Below the pieces are notes generated by a model, which did not search any database, was not told the DNA's origin, and saw only the letters and a list, made by a program, of their open reading frames with translations. Shown here piece after piece: positions 1 through 6,236 of a stretch of 8,473 nucleotides of DNA (position 1 is its first letter; each line of letters starts with the position of its first letter). The translations under genes and the position numbers were made by a program. Source of the stretch: an uncultured Verrucomicrobiales bacterium (GTDB taxonomy: Bacteria > Verrucomicrobiota > Verrucomicrobiia > Verrucomicrobiales > Akkermansiaceae); assembly GCA_937885815.1 (NCBI GenBank), contig CALABM010000059.1, forward strand, positions 1-8,473, given 5' to 3'.

Positions 1-593
1 AAGTCACCGCCCGTATCAGCGGGGAGGAAGTTTTCCGCTTCATGAAGTATGAGAGCGGCGTGCACCGAGTGCAGCGCGTTCCTGCCACCGAAACGCAGGG
101 AAGAATCCACACCTCCACCGCCACCGTGGCCGTGCTCCCGGAAGCGGAAGAAGTGGACGTGGAAATCAGGCCGGAAGATCTGCGCATTGAAACCTGCCGT
201 GCAGGTGGCGCAGGCGGTCAGCACGTAAACCGTACGGAATCCGCCGTGCAGATTTTCCACCTGCCCACTGGCATCATGGTGCGCTGTGAAGACGGCCGCT
301 CTCAGCTCAAAAATAAGGAAACGGGTCTGCGCATTCTACGTGCTCGCCTTTTCGAGCTCAAACAGCGAGAAGCCCAGCAGAATTACTCCGCTCAGCGCCG
401 CGCACTCATCGGCTCCGGTGGCCGAGAAGAAAAAATCCGCACATATAATTTCCCGCAGAATCGTTTCACTGACCACCGTATCAACTATACCACCTACAAT
501 CTCGATATCGTCGTCACAAACGGTGAGCTCAACGACATCATCTCCCACATGCAGCATGCTGAAATGCAGGAGCGCATGGAGGAACTGAAGTAA
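1..593 (+). CDS. prfA: Peptide chain release factor 1 (RF1), 3' part of gene
   Basis: RF1 recognises UAA and UAG stop codons in the ribosomal A site and triggers release of the finished peptide. The gene is cut by the left window edge. The frame is open from base 3, giving 196 visible codons before TAA at 591-593, so roughly the N-terminal 40-45% of a normal RF1 of about 360 residues is missing. The codon-recognition tripeptide reads Pro-Ala-Thr (bases 81-89), the RF1 type of P-x-T; RF2 would have Ser-Pro-Phe. The catalytic Gly-Gly-Gln lies at bases 213-221 within GAGGQHVN. The RSQLKNK and REEKIRTYNFPQNRFTDHR blocks typical of RF1 domain 3 follow, and the protein ends in a normal acidic tail. 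prmC, whose product methylates the GGQ glutamine, starts 16 bp downstream. The internal ATG at 42 is not the true start, because conserved RF1 sequence continues upstream of it. Confidence 0.97.
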   Translation, partial: VTARISGEEVFRFMKYESGVHRVQRVPATETQGRIHTSTATVAVLPEAEEVDVEIRPEDLRIETCRAGGAGGQHVNRTESAVQIFHLPTGIMVRCEDGRSQLKNKETGLRILRARLFELKQREAQQNYSAQRRALIGSGGREEKIRTYNFPQNRFTDHRINYTTYNLDIVVTNGELNDIISHMQHAEMQERMEELK

Positions 594-609
594 CCCCCTT
601 CTCCGGTTC

Positions 610-1518
610 ATGAAAACCATACAGGACATTCTCACCAGCGGCACCGCCTATCTGGAAGCACGCGGGGTGGACGCTGCGCGGCATTCCATGCAAAGCCTGC
701 TCGTGCACGTACTGGGCAAGAACAAAACCTGGCTTTACCTCCACTATGATGACCCGCTGACTGAGGAGCAACTTGCCCCCTTGCGTGAACTGCTGCGCGA
801 ACGCGGAAAAGGAGTACCCCTGCAGCACTTGCTGGGAAGCACTGAGTTTTACCGCCGAGAGTTCCGCACGGACGCCCGTGCCCTCATTCCCCGCCCGGAA
901 ACGGAAGAGCTTGTGGAGCAATCGCTTAGCCTCACGCCCCGCAAGGAAGGCTTACGTGTGCTGGATATGGGTTGTGGCTCCGGCATCATCGGCATTACCC
1001 TCGCGCTGGAGCTCGCAGCCATTCGCCCGGAAGTCGTCATGGCGGATATCTCGGAAGCGGCACTTTCCCTCACGCTGGAAAATGCCACGGCTCTGGGTGC
1101 GCGTATTAAGACATACCGCAGTGACCTCTTCTCCGCATGGCAACCGGATGAAACAAACGCCGTCGTGCCGCCCACCGGTTATGAACTGGTACTGGCCAAT
1201 CTTCCCTATGTGCCGGATGGGGAGCTGGTGTCTACCGAAGTCTCTCATGACCCGGCCAGCGCCTTGTACGGCGGCCCGGACGGGCTGGACATCGTACGCA
1301 GATTCCTCTCTGACGCGCTGCCCTACCTCTCAGAAGGCTGCCTCGTCATGCTCGAGGTAGGCCATGACCAAGGCGAACAGACCAGAAAAATCATGGAAGA
1401 ACTTGGGTATACAGAAACCCGGGTTCTCACGGACATGAGCGGAAAAGCCCGTTTCCCCATAGGCTACGCTCCCTCGGCTCCGGCTGAAACGGACACCCAA
1501 ACTCAAAGCAACTTCTGA
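610..1518 (+). CDS. prmC: Release factor glutamine N5-methyltransferase PrmC (HemK)
   Basis: This enzyme uses S-adenosylmethionine to methylate the glutamine of the GGQ motif in RF1 and RF2, which raises termination efficiency. The 302-residue product has the usual helical N-terminal domain (about 5-75) with the conserved DAARHSMQSLLVHVLGK stretch. Next comes PLQHLLGSTEFYRREF and the IPRPETEELVE signature (93-103). The SAM-binding motif I is VLDMGCGSG (117-125). The catalytic tetrapeptide is Asn-Leu-Pro-Tyr (197-200), whereas most of the family has Asn-Pro-Pro-Tyr. LEVGHDQGEQ and a DMSGKARF block complete the fold. The C-terminal 15 residues (PAETDTQTQSNF) look like an unstructured tail. The start lies 16 bp after prfA in a pyrimidine-rich context with no Shine-Dalgarno motif. 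Co-transcription with prfA is inferred from spacing and from the functional link. The prfA-prmC pair is a classic bacterial arrangement. Confidence 0.95.
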   Translation: MKTIQDILTSGTAYLEARGVDAARHSMQSLLVHVLGKNKTWLYLHYDDPLTEEQLAPLRELLRERGKGVPLQHLLGSTEFYRREFRTDARALIPRPETEELVEQSLSLTPRKEGLRVLDMGCGSGIIGITLALELAAIRPEVVMADISEAALSLTLENATALGARIKTYRSDLFSAWQPDETNAVVPPTGYELVLANLPYVPDGELVSTEVSHDPASALYGGPDGLDIVRRFLSDALPYLSEGCLVMLEVGHDQGEQTRKIMEELGYTETRVLTDMSGKARFPIGYAPSAPAETDTQTQSNF

Positions 1519-1520
1519 CG

Positions 1521-2138
1521 ATGAATGAGGAATGGTATATATACCCGGTAGTTCGCAAGCTGATTAGCAAATTGGCGACCTTATGCCGGGTTCTGGCCAT
1601 TGCCTGTGCCATATTAGCTATTGCGGAGATAGTACTGCTCATTGCCGGTGCTATTCCTCCGGCGCTCATCAGCGGCACAGCATCCCAGATATTTTTCTTC
1701 CTGATGTTTACGGGCTGCACCATACTGTTACGCTGGAGCCATTATGTGCTGCTTGCCGGTCAGGGCATGTCCGTCACGCGCTTTCTCACGCTCGTGGGAG
1801 TCATCATGGGTGTCATCATGCTCGTGTGTGAGCTCTACACACTTATCACGCATGAGCCGCTTCTGATACGCCAGCATGAAGCGCCGCTGCTCACTTGGAT
1901 AATTATTTTCAGTACAGTCACCATCAATTATAACAGAGCGGCAACAGCCCCGCACCGCTGGAGGCTGCTTCCCATAGGCTTCTCTCTGGCTCTTTTTGCG
2001 GTGCTCATCACGGTCGGCCCTGATTTACTGCTGTGGAATGCAGCTGCTAAAGTGGTGATGGCTGTAACTGCCGCTCCCATGCTGCGAAAACTCTCAGTCA
2101 TTGCACCGCTGATTGTGTCCATGCCGGAGAAAAACTGA
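1521..2138 (+). CDS. Multi-pass membrane protein of unknown function (205 aa)
   Basis: I do not recognise this family. The protein is strongly hydrophobic, with about six likely membrane segments near residues 22-44, 55-71, 86-109, 121-137, 149-165 and 171-199. The connecting loops are short and there is no signal peptide, lipobox or soluble domain. Basic residues in the N-terminal 20 positions (RK, K) would place the N terminus in the cytoplasm by the positive-inside rule. No obvious catalytic or metal-binding cluster is visible; single features such as the HE pair around 111-120 are not diagnostic. The gene starts 2 bp after the prmC stop codon, so it is almost certainly translated from the same message. 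It ends 58 bp before ktrB, and a separate promoter lies in that gap. There is no Shine-Dalgarno sequence before the ATG. The unbroken reading frame and tight spacing argue that it is a real gene. Its function cannot be inferred from the neighbours. Confidence 0.8.
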   Translation: MNEEWYIYPVVRKLISKLATLCRVLAIACAILAIAEIVLLIAGAIPPALISGTASQIFFFLMFTGCTILLRWSHYVLLAGQGMSVTRFLTLVGVIMGVIMLVCELYTLITHEPLLIRQHEAPLLTWIIIFSTVTINYNRAATAPHRWRLLPIGFSLALFAVLITVGPDLLLWNAAAKVVMAVTAAPMLRKLSVIAPLIVSMPEKN

Positions 2139-2153
2139 GGCCGGAAATATGGA

Positions 2154-2182
2154 TTGCCCACGGGTAGTAATTGTGCTATAAT
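2154..2182 (+). promoter_or_regulatory. Sigma70-type promoter of the ktrB operon
   Basis: A -35 element TTGCCC (2154-2159) is followed by a 17-bp spacer and a perfect -10 hexamer TATAAT (2177-2182). The -10 is preceded by TGC, which gives an extended -10. Transcription would be expected to start near base 2189, only about 7-8 nt before the ktrB ATG at 2197, so the message would be almost leaderless. The promoter separates the prfA-prmC-membrane protein group from the potassium transport group. The prediction is from motif reading alone. Confidence 0.72.
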
Positions 2183-2196
2183 GGCCCCGCATAAGC

Positions 2197-3984
2197 ATGA
2201 ACATCCCCCACGAAAGACAATACAGAGCTCTGGAGTTGCCCGAGATAATCTCCGGCCTGCTCGCCATGTTCGTCGTGTTGTGGGAAGCATGTTTTACGAA
2301 TTTGGCAGCTCTCTCGTTTGAGAAAAATCCCTTTGAAGAGGGCTTGCATATTCTGCAGGCTTCGGTTGTATGCTGTAACACACTCACCGTCATCATTCAC
2401 TTCATCACCAAGCTGATTCACAAAGAGTCACCCGGCAGATTTCTATGGTGGCAACTTGTAACCGGCCTGACAGCCTGCGGCATATTTGCTGTAGGAATAG
2501 GAAAACAGATTCCCTATCAGTCCTTCATTATCAGCGTCCTACTGAGTTTTGTCATTGGAATCTATTCCGTCATCACTATTGTGGCGATTGCCAGAGCCAG
2601 GAAGAAATCCGGTAAGGCTCACACCCGCAGCCACTGGAGCCCGGCCGTGGTCTTCTTCACATGGATGATAACCTTTGTGCTCCTGAGCACTATCCTGCTG
2701 CTCACCCCCGGCGCAACCCATAAGCCCATCAGTTTCACAGAGGCCTTCTTCACCTGTTCATCCGCTATCTCCATCACCGGCCTTACCTGTGTGGACGTTG
2801 CCGGAACCTTCACCGCCCTGGGAAAAATAGTACTGCTGATAGACATTCAGATAGGCGCCATGGGCGTGATGACGTTCTCCTACTTTGTACTGCTCATGGT
2901 AGGTAAGAAACTGGCTGTGCGTGACCGTGTAGCCATCTCCGCCCTGCTGGATCAGCAGGGGGTAAGCATTATCCCTTCGCTTATTAAGGCTGTTATCTTT
3001 GTAACTTTCGGCGTGGAGCTCATCGGCGCGGCTCTGCTTTACTTCCTCTGGAAAGGAGCTCCCGGCGTACCCCAAGACCACCTGTGGTTCCGCGCTCTTT
3101 TCCACGCCGTATCCGCCTTCTGCAATGCCGGCATTGCCCTCTTCCCGCAGAACATGGCGGAAGCCTGCGTGGCTCACGACAAAGCTGTCCAAGGGGTAAT
3201 GATGCTGCTCACGTTAGCCGGCACCTTAGGCTTCAGCGTCTATCTTGAGGCCCTCACCCGCATGAAAAATAAGCTCACCGGCAAGCGGAACCCCGTGCGC
3301 TGGAGCACGCATTCTTGGCTTGTGGTGCGAGTTACGATCATCGTCATGCTGGTCGGCACCATCGGGCTGGCTGTCTTGGGCGCGCTGGAACCCTCCCAAC
3401 ACGCATCTTCTGCGGACTATAACTTGTGGGAAAGCGTCTGGAATACCATAGGCCGCTCCGCGGGCTTCACCATTACAGACATCAGCTCCTACGGGCAAGT
3501 ATACCAGCTGTTCCTCTGCCTTCTCATGTTTGTGGGTGGTAATCCGGCCGGAACGGGCGGCGGCGTGTTCGCACCGGTCTTCGCCTTATGTGTGCTGGAG
3601 GTACTGAGAGTTCTGCGCGGTCTGCCTGATTTGGAGCTTCACGGGCGCCGCATCGCCCGCAACACAGTGGAACGCGCCATGGCCACCGTAGTGCTGTCCA
3701 CCTTCTGGATAGCAGCCAGTACCATGCTACTCATCCTGCTGGAGCCCACTCTGGCCCAATCTGCCAATGGCTTCATTAAAATTCTCTTCTTGGAAATCAG
3801 CGCCTACACCACTACTGGTTACTCCATCTGTAACCCCGGTGAACTGAGCGAGTTCTCCAAGCTCTTCATCTGTGCCAACATGCTCTTCGGTCGCGTAGGC
3901 ATGTTCACCTTCATGCTCATCTTCATTAAACAGAAGGATCCCTCACCCCTGAGATATCCGGAAACCCGCCTTCCCCTCACCTGA
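2197..3984 (+). CDS. TrkH/KtrB-family potassium transporter, channel subunit, with N-terminal membrane extension
   Basis: This is the K+-translocating subunit of a Ktr/Trk uptake system in the inner membrane. The core has four M1-P-M2 repeats. All four selectivity-filter glycines are visible: G195 in ITGLT, G312 in CNAGI, G423 in SAGFT and G541 in TTGYS. The IQIGAMGVMTF block after the first pore loop is typical of KtrB/TrkH. The glycine-rich intramembrane gating loop of the third repeat reads GGNPAGTGGG (447-456). The product has 595 residues, against about 440-490 for ordinary KtrB/TrkH. The surplus is an N-terminal region (about 1-150) with roughly four extra hydrophobic segments (near 16-36, 51-72, 84-102, 107-131) and a basic linker (132-146). 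The RCK partner follows after 16 bp, so channel and regulator form one operon. The ATG at 2197 is favoured because the promoter lies just before it. The next in-frame ATG would cut the first hydrophobic segment. I left the symbol blank because ktrB and trkH/trkG cannot be separated by eye. Confidence 0.93.
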   Translation: MNIPHERQYRALELPEIISGLLAMFVVLWEACFTNLAALSFEKNPFEEGLHILQASVVCCNTLTVIIHFITKLIHKESPGRFLWWQLVTGLTACGIFAVGIGKQIPYQSFIISVLLSFVIGIYSVITIVAIARARKKSGKAHTRSHWSPAVVFFTWMITFVLLSTILLLTPGATHKPISFTEAFFTCSSAISITGLTCVDVAGTFTALGKIVLLIDIQIGAMGVMTFSYFVLLMVGKKLAVRDRVAISALLDQQGVSIIPSLIKAVIFVTFGVELIGAALLYFLWKGAPGVPQDHLWFRALFHAVSAFCNAGIALFPQNMAEACVAHDKAVQGVMMLLTLAGTLGFSVYLEALTRMKNKLTGKRNPVRWSTHSWLVVRVTIIVMLVGTIGLAVLGALEPSQHASSADYNLWESVWNTIGRSAGFTITDISSYGQVYQLFLCLLMFVGGNPAGTGGGVFAPVFALCVLEVLRVLRGLPDLELHGRRIARNTVERAMATVVLSTFWIAASTMLLILLEPTLAQSANGFIKILFLEISAYTTTGYSICNPGELSEFSKLFICANMLFGRVGMFTFMLIFIKQKDPSPLRYPETRLPLT

Positions 3985-4000
3985 TACTTCCTCCACGCAT

Positions 4001-4702
4001 ATGAAATTCGTTATCATTGGATTAGGTCAATTCGGCAAAGCTCTGGCGCTCTATCTGAGTGACAGCGGTTACGAAGTCACCGTGCTTGACATGAAAGAAA
4101 GCGTGGTGGAAGAAATCAAAAACCACGTGGCGGATGCACACATCGGCGACGCCACAGACATGCGCGTCCTGCGCCGCATGGACCTCGTGGGTGAAGAAAC
4201 ATACGTCATCGTGGCCGTGGGTGAATGCTTTGAGCGAAACATTCTCATTACAGCCCAGCTTAAAGAGCTCGGCGTCAAGCACCTGTATGCTCGCAGCGTG
4301 AATGAGCTCCATGGTAAGGTACTCAAGCTCATCGGTATCAGTGACCTCTTCCGAGTGGAAGATGTGGCTGCCAGACAGCTTGCGGACAGATTCATCAACG
4401 AAGGCCTCATGCGCTTGCGCCGCATAGATGCCACCCACTCACTGGCAGACGTACGCCTTCCTGAAGAATGGATTGGTAAAACGCTGCAGGAGGTTAACAT
4501 GCGTAAGCAATACCGCATCAATCTTCTCACCGTTCGCCGTGGTAAACTCATAGAAACGAGTAATGATGACGTGCTGTCTCAGCCTGAGCAGCCCGTGATT
4601 GATACCCCGGAACCCGGTATGCAATTCCAACAAGATGACGTGCTGGTCATCTTCGGCAAGGACGATGACCTGACCGCCTTCGTGAAAAAGTTTGACCTCT
4701 AA
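4001..4702 (+). CDS. ktrA: RCK-domain potassium uptake regulator (KtrA/TrkA type)
   Basis: This is the cytoplasmic regulatory ring subunit that gates the KtrB-type channel in response to nucleotides (ATP/ADP or NAD(H)). The 233-residue product has one RCK unit, the KtrA size; TrkA proper has two units and about 460 residues. The RCK-N Rossmann fold starts at residue 1 with GLGQFG (7-12), the nucleotide-binding glycine loop. D30 sits at the end of strand 2, where it would contact the ribose. GDATD (49-53) and VAVGE (71-75) are the other conserved turns. The segment usually reading HPE in KtrA is RVE here (118-120), so the glutamate is kept and the His-Pro is lost. The RCK-C domain spans about 140-230, ending in DDVLVIFGKDDDL. 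The gene starts 16 bp after the channel gene and ends 8 bp before the HAD gene. No Shine-Dalgarno motif precedes the ATG, and the upstream region is pyrimidine-rich. Confidence 0.93.
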   Translation: MKFVIIGLGQFGKALALYLSDSGYEVTVLDMKESVVEEIKNHVADAHIGDATDMRVLRRMDLVGEETYVIVAVGECFERNILITAQLKELGVKHLYARSVNELHGKVLKLIGISDLFRVEDVAARQLADRFINEGLMRLRRIDATHSLADVRLPEEWIGKTLQEVNMRKQYRINLLTVRRGKLIETSNDDVLSQPEQPVIDTPEPGMQFQQDDVLVIFGKDDDLTAFVKKFDL

Positions 4703-4710
4703 TTCAGCCC

Positions 4711-5319
4711 ATGAGCGCACGCGTAACACTTCCTCAGAAGAAATATGCCGGTTACATCTTTGATTTGGATGGCACACTGGTAGACAGTATGGAAACCCAT
4801 TATCGGGCTTGGAGACTGGCCCTGCAGGAAAACGGCGCCCCTCATGAGGTATTCCTGTGGGATGAGTTCCTGGCACACGGTGGCATGGCCGCCCCGGACA
4901 TCGTGGCAACGCTGAACAGCCGTTACTCCCTCCACATGGAGCCGTACGCCGTTGCAACCCGTAAGCGGGAATGCTATGACCACATGCTGGAAACCGAACA
5001 GCTTCCCATTATCCCTGAAACTGTCGGCCTCGTGCACGAACTGAAAGCCGCCGGAATTCCCTATGCCATCGGCACAGGCAGCGTCATTAACGGAGCGAGA
5101 GCCACGCTGCGCTCTGCCGGCATTGAAGAGCTCTTCCCTATCATTGTCACGCCGGATGACGTCCCCCCCGGCCGCGGTAAACCCGAGCCGGATATCTTCC
5201 TGCTTGCGGCAGAACGCATGGGCGTACCGCCCACAGAATGTGTGGTTTTCGAGGATGCAGAGCCCGGCATTCAGGCCGCGCTTGCCGGAGGTATGGCCTA
5301 CGTACGCGTAGCGCAGTAA
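4711..5319 (+). CDS. HAD-superfamily sugar-phosphate phosphatase, YqaB / beta-phosphoglucomutase-like
   Basis: This is a small-molecule phosphohydrolase of the HAD subfamily I (beta-phosphoglucomutase-like) class, 202 residues and probably cytoplasmic. Motif I is FDLDGTLVDS, with nucleophile D18 and general acid/base D20. An alpha-helical cap follows (about 25-95). Motif II is GTGS (121-124), motif III is K157 in RGKPEPD, and motif IV is FEDAEPGIQAA (180-190) with E181 and D182 for Mg2+. The pattern from YAGYIFDLDGT through ERMGVPPTECVVFEDAEPGIQAA resembles E. coli YqaB, a fructose-1-phosphate and 6-phosphogluconate phosphatase. That resemblance is from memory, and the substrate here is not established. 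Mutase activity is less likely than phosphatase but cannot be excluded by eye. The gene follows the RCK regulator by 8 bp, so it is probably the last gene of the potassium operon without an obvious functional link. It converges with the lipoprotein gene 26 bp downstream. Confidence 0.9.
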   Translation: MSARVTLPQKKYAGYIFDLDGTLVDSMETHYRAWRLALQENGAPHEVFLWDEFLAHGGMAAPDIVATLNSRYSLHMEPYAVATRKRECYDHMLETEQLPIIPETVGLVHELKAAGIPYAIGTGSVINGARATLRSAGIEELFPIIVTPDDVPPGRGKPEPDIFLLAAERMGVPPTECVVFEDAEPGIQAALAGGMAYVRVAQ

Positions 5320-5345
5320 GCCATTTCACTCAATATTAATAGGCA
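5320..5345. other. Short convergent intergenic gap
   Basis: Only 26 bp separate the stop codon of the plus-strand HAD gene from the stop codon of the minus-strand lipoprotein gene. The sequence is AT-rich and contains ATATTAAT but no convincing GC hairpin with a T-tract. I see no intrinsic terminator for either transcript, so termination may be Rho-dependent or the transcripts may overlap. Confidence 0.5.
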
Positions 5346-5987
5346 TCACAAGCCCAGACTCTCCACACCGGGAGCTACCAGCGTCTCGCTGTAGTCCTCC
5401 GCGTTGGTGGACTCCTCAGGTTCCGGCACAGAGCGCAGGGTCTGCTCCACAACGGCATTCACCCGTTTGGTCGGCACCACTGTTCCACCGGTCACAGTAG
5501 GCTCCTGCCACAGGTATGACTGGCGAGAATCCCTCAGCTCACCGCCTACATACAAATCAATACGCCATGAGAGCACATCTCCCATGCGCTTACGAACACT
5601 GCCATTGAAAACGAAACGATGCGTCTGTGCGCTCTTCTTGGCACGGGGCTCGTCCAGCACATACTCACTGGAAAGAACCGTTGAGCCGGTACGTGCCTGA
5701 GTATAGCGCATCACAAGGCGAACGGGTTTCTCCGGCTCGGCATCATACCAGCGCACGTAATAGTAATCACCCACTCTCCCGGCTCGCTGTGCGCGTGTCC
5801 GAGCATCGTGCATAATGTACATCGCGTTGGAACGAAGCGGACTTACTTCCCAGCTTGTACTGGGTAAGGCACTGCTCTTCAGGGGTACATCAGCCACATT
5901 ACTGATATATGATTTATCCGGCCCCTGACAGGATACCAGAGCAAGTGTGCCTATAGCAGCAAGTATGGATAACTGAAGCGTGCGCAT
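5346..5987 (-). CDS. Predicted lipoprotein of unknown function (213 aa)
   Basis: The first 20 residues form a lipoprotein signal peptide: a basic start (MR), a hydrophobic core LSILAAIGTLALV, and the lipobox LVSC with the lipidated Cys at 20. Residue +2 is Gln, not Asp, which in Gram-negative sorting rules would favour the outer membrane; this is an inference. The mature part is soluble and mostly beta-strand in character (YYYVRWYDAEP, VRLVMRYTQA, THRFVFNGS, LSWRIDLYVGGE, QSYLWQEP), which suggests a small beta-sandwich-like domain of about 50-165. A low-complexity acidic tail rich in Glu, Ser and Val follows (186-213). I do not recognise the family and see no catalytic motif. It is transcribed alone: tRNA-Cys and its terminator lie upstream, and a convergent gene lies downstream. 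The start is fixed by the signal peptide. The predicted promoter places the transcription start at or within a base or two of the ATG. Confidence 0.85.
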   Translation of the reverse strand: MRTLQLSILAAIGTLALVSCQGPDKSYISNVADVPLKSSALPSTSWEVSPLRSNAMYIMHDARTRAQRAGRVGDYYYVRWYDAEPEKPVRLVMRYTQARTGSTVLSSEYVLDEPRAKKSAQTHRFVFNGSVRKRMGDVLSWRIDLYVGGELRDSRQSYLWQEPTVTGGTVVPTKRVNAVVEQTLRSVPEPEESTNAEDYSETLVAPGVESLGL

Positions 5988-5994
5988 ATATTCT

Positions 5995-6023
5995 ATTCAA
6001 CTACATGTCTCGCGTTTTGTCAA
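5995..6023 (-). promoter_or_regulatory. Predicted promoter of the lipoprotein gene
   Basis: On the minus strand a perfect -35 TTGACA (6018-6023) is followed by a 17-bp spacer (6001-6017) and a weaker -10, TTGAAT (5995-6000, 4 of 6 matches). Seven bases then lead straight to the ATG at 5987, so the message would be leaderless or nearly so. The -35 element sits only 2 bp beyond the T-tract of the tRNA-Cys terminator. Confidence 0.55.
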
Positions 6024-6025
6024 TT

Positions 6026-6058
6026 AAAAAAGTCCGCTGAGATGAATCTCAACGGACT
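6026..6058 (-). terminator. Intrinsic terminator of tRNA-Cys
   Basis: The arms AGTCCG-C-TGAGAT and ATCTCA-A-CGGACT (6031-6058) form a 12-bp stem with one C/A mismatch and a 2-base GA loop. In the minus-strand sense the hairpin is followed by a run of T (complement of the A run at 6026-6030). It begins 7 bases after the 3' end of tRNA-Cys, so it terminates the tRNA transcript before the lipoprotein promoter. Confidence 0.88.
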
Positions 6059-6064
6059 TCTTAG

Positions 6065-6138
6065 AGGCGGGAGTGGGATTTGAACCCACGAATGTCGGTT
6101 TTGCAAACCGATGCCTTAGGCCACTTGGCTATCCCGCC
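6065..6138 (-). tRNA. tRNA-Cys (anticodon GCA)
   Basis: The complete 74-nt cloverleaf can be folded by eye. The acceptor stem GGCGGGA pairs with TCCCGCC, the D stem is GCC/GGC, the anticodon stem is TCGGT/ACCGA around the loop TTGCAAA (anticodon GCA, bases 6102-6104), and the T stem is GTGGG/CCCAC around TTCAAAT. The discriminator base is U73, the main identity element for cysteinyl-tRNA synthetase, in keeping with the GCA anticodon. The 3' CCA is not encoded and must be added by a CCA-adding enzyme. The gene has its own promoter and terminator and reads as a single-tRNA unit. Confidence 0.97.
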
Positions 6139-6157
6139 CTTGCTTAAGTGCGAGGGA

Positions 6158-6220
6158 AGTTTACCAACTTTCCTTCCCTTAGTCAAGCACAAAATTAAAT
6201 TTTTCTGTAATTTTGTTTAT
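6158..6220 (-). promoter_or_regulatory. tRNA-Cys promoter with A/T-rich upstream (UP-like) element
   Basis: On the minus strand, -35 TTGACT (6181-6186), a 17-bp spacer (6164-6180) and -10 TAAACT (6158-6163) precede the tRNA by 19 bp. Immediately upstream of the -35 is a long A/T tract (about 6188-6220) of alternating A and T runs, like an UP element that boosts stable-RNA promoters. The tract also holds a perfect 9-bp inverted repeat, ACAAAATTA (6189-6197) and TAATTTTGT (6208-6216), with a 10-nt loop. The repeat could be incidental or a weak terminator for the AEC gene, whose stop is at 6237-6239. The -10 lies inside an imperfect dyad (GGAAGTT ... AACTTTCC). Confidence 0.68.
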
Positions 6221-6236
6221 TTCGTGAAGAATCGGC

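Noticed and set aside
538..921. Minus-strand frame opposite the prfA-prmC junction
   Set aside because: It lies antisense to two conserved genes and shows no recognisable domain.
2758..3192. Minus-strand 144-codon frame inside the potassium channel gene
   Set aside because: It is a shadow of the conserved channel coding sequence with no start context or domain.
6065..6138. tRNA-Cys as the integration site of the recombinase
   Set aside because: The AEC gene and the 340-bp noncoding region separate the two, and I found no second copy of the tRNA 3' end between 7236 and 7575 that would mark an attachment site.
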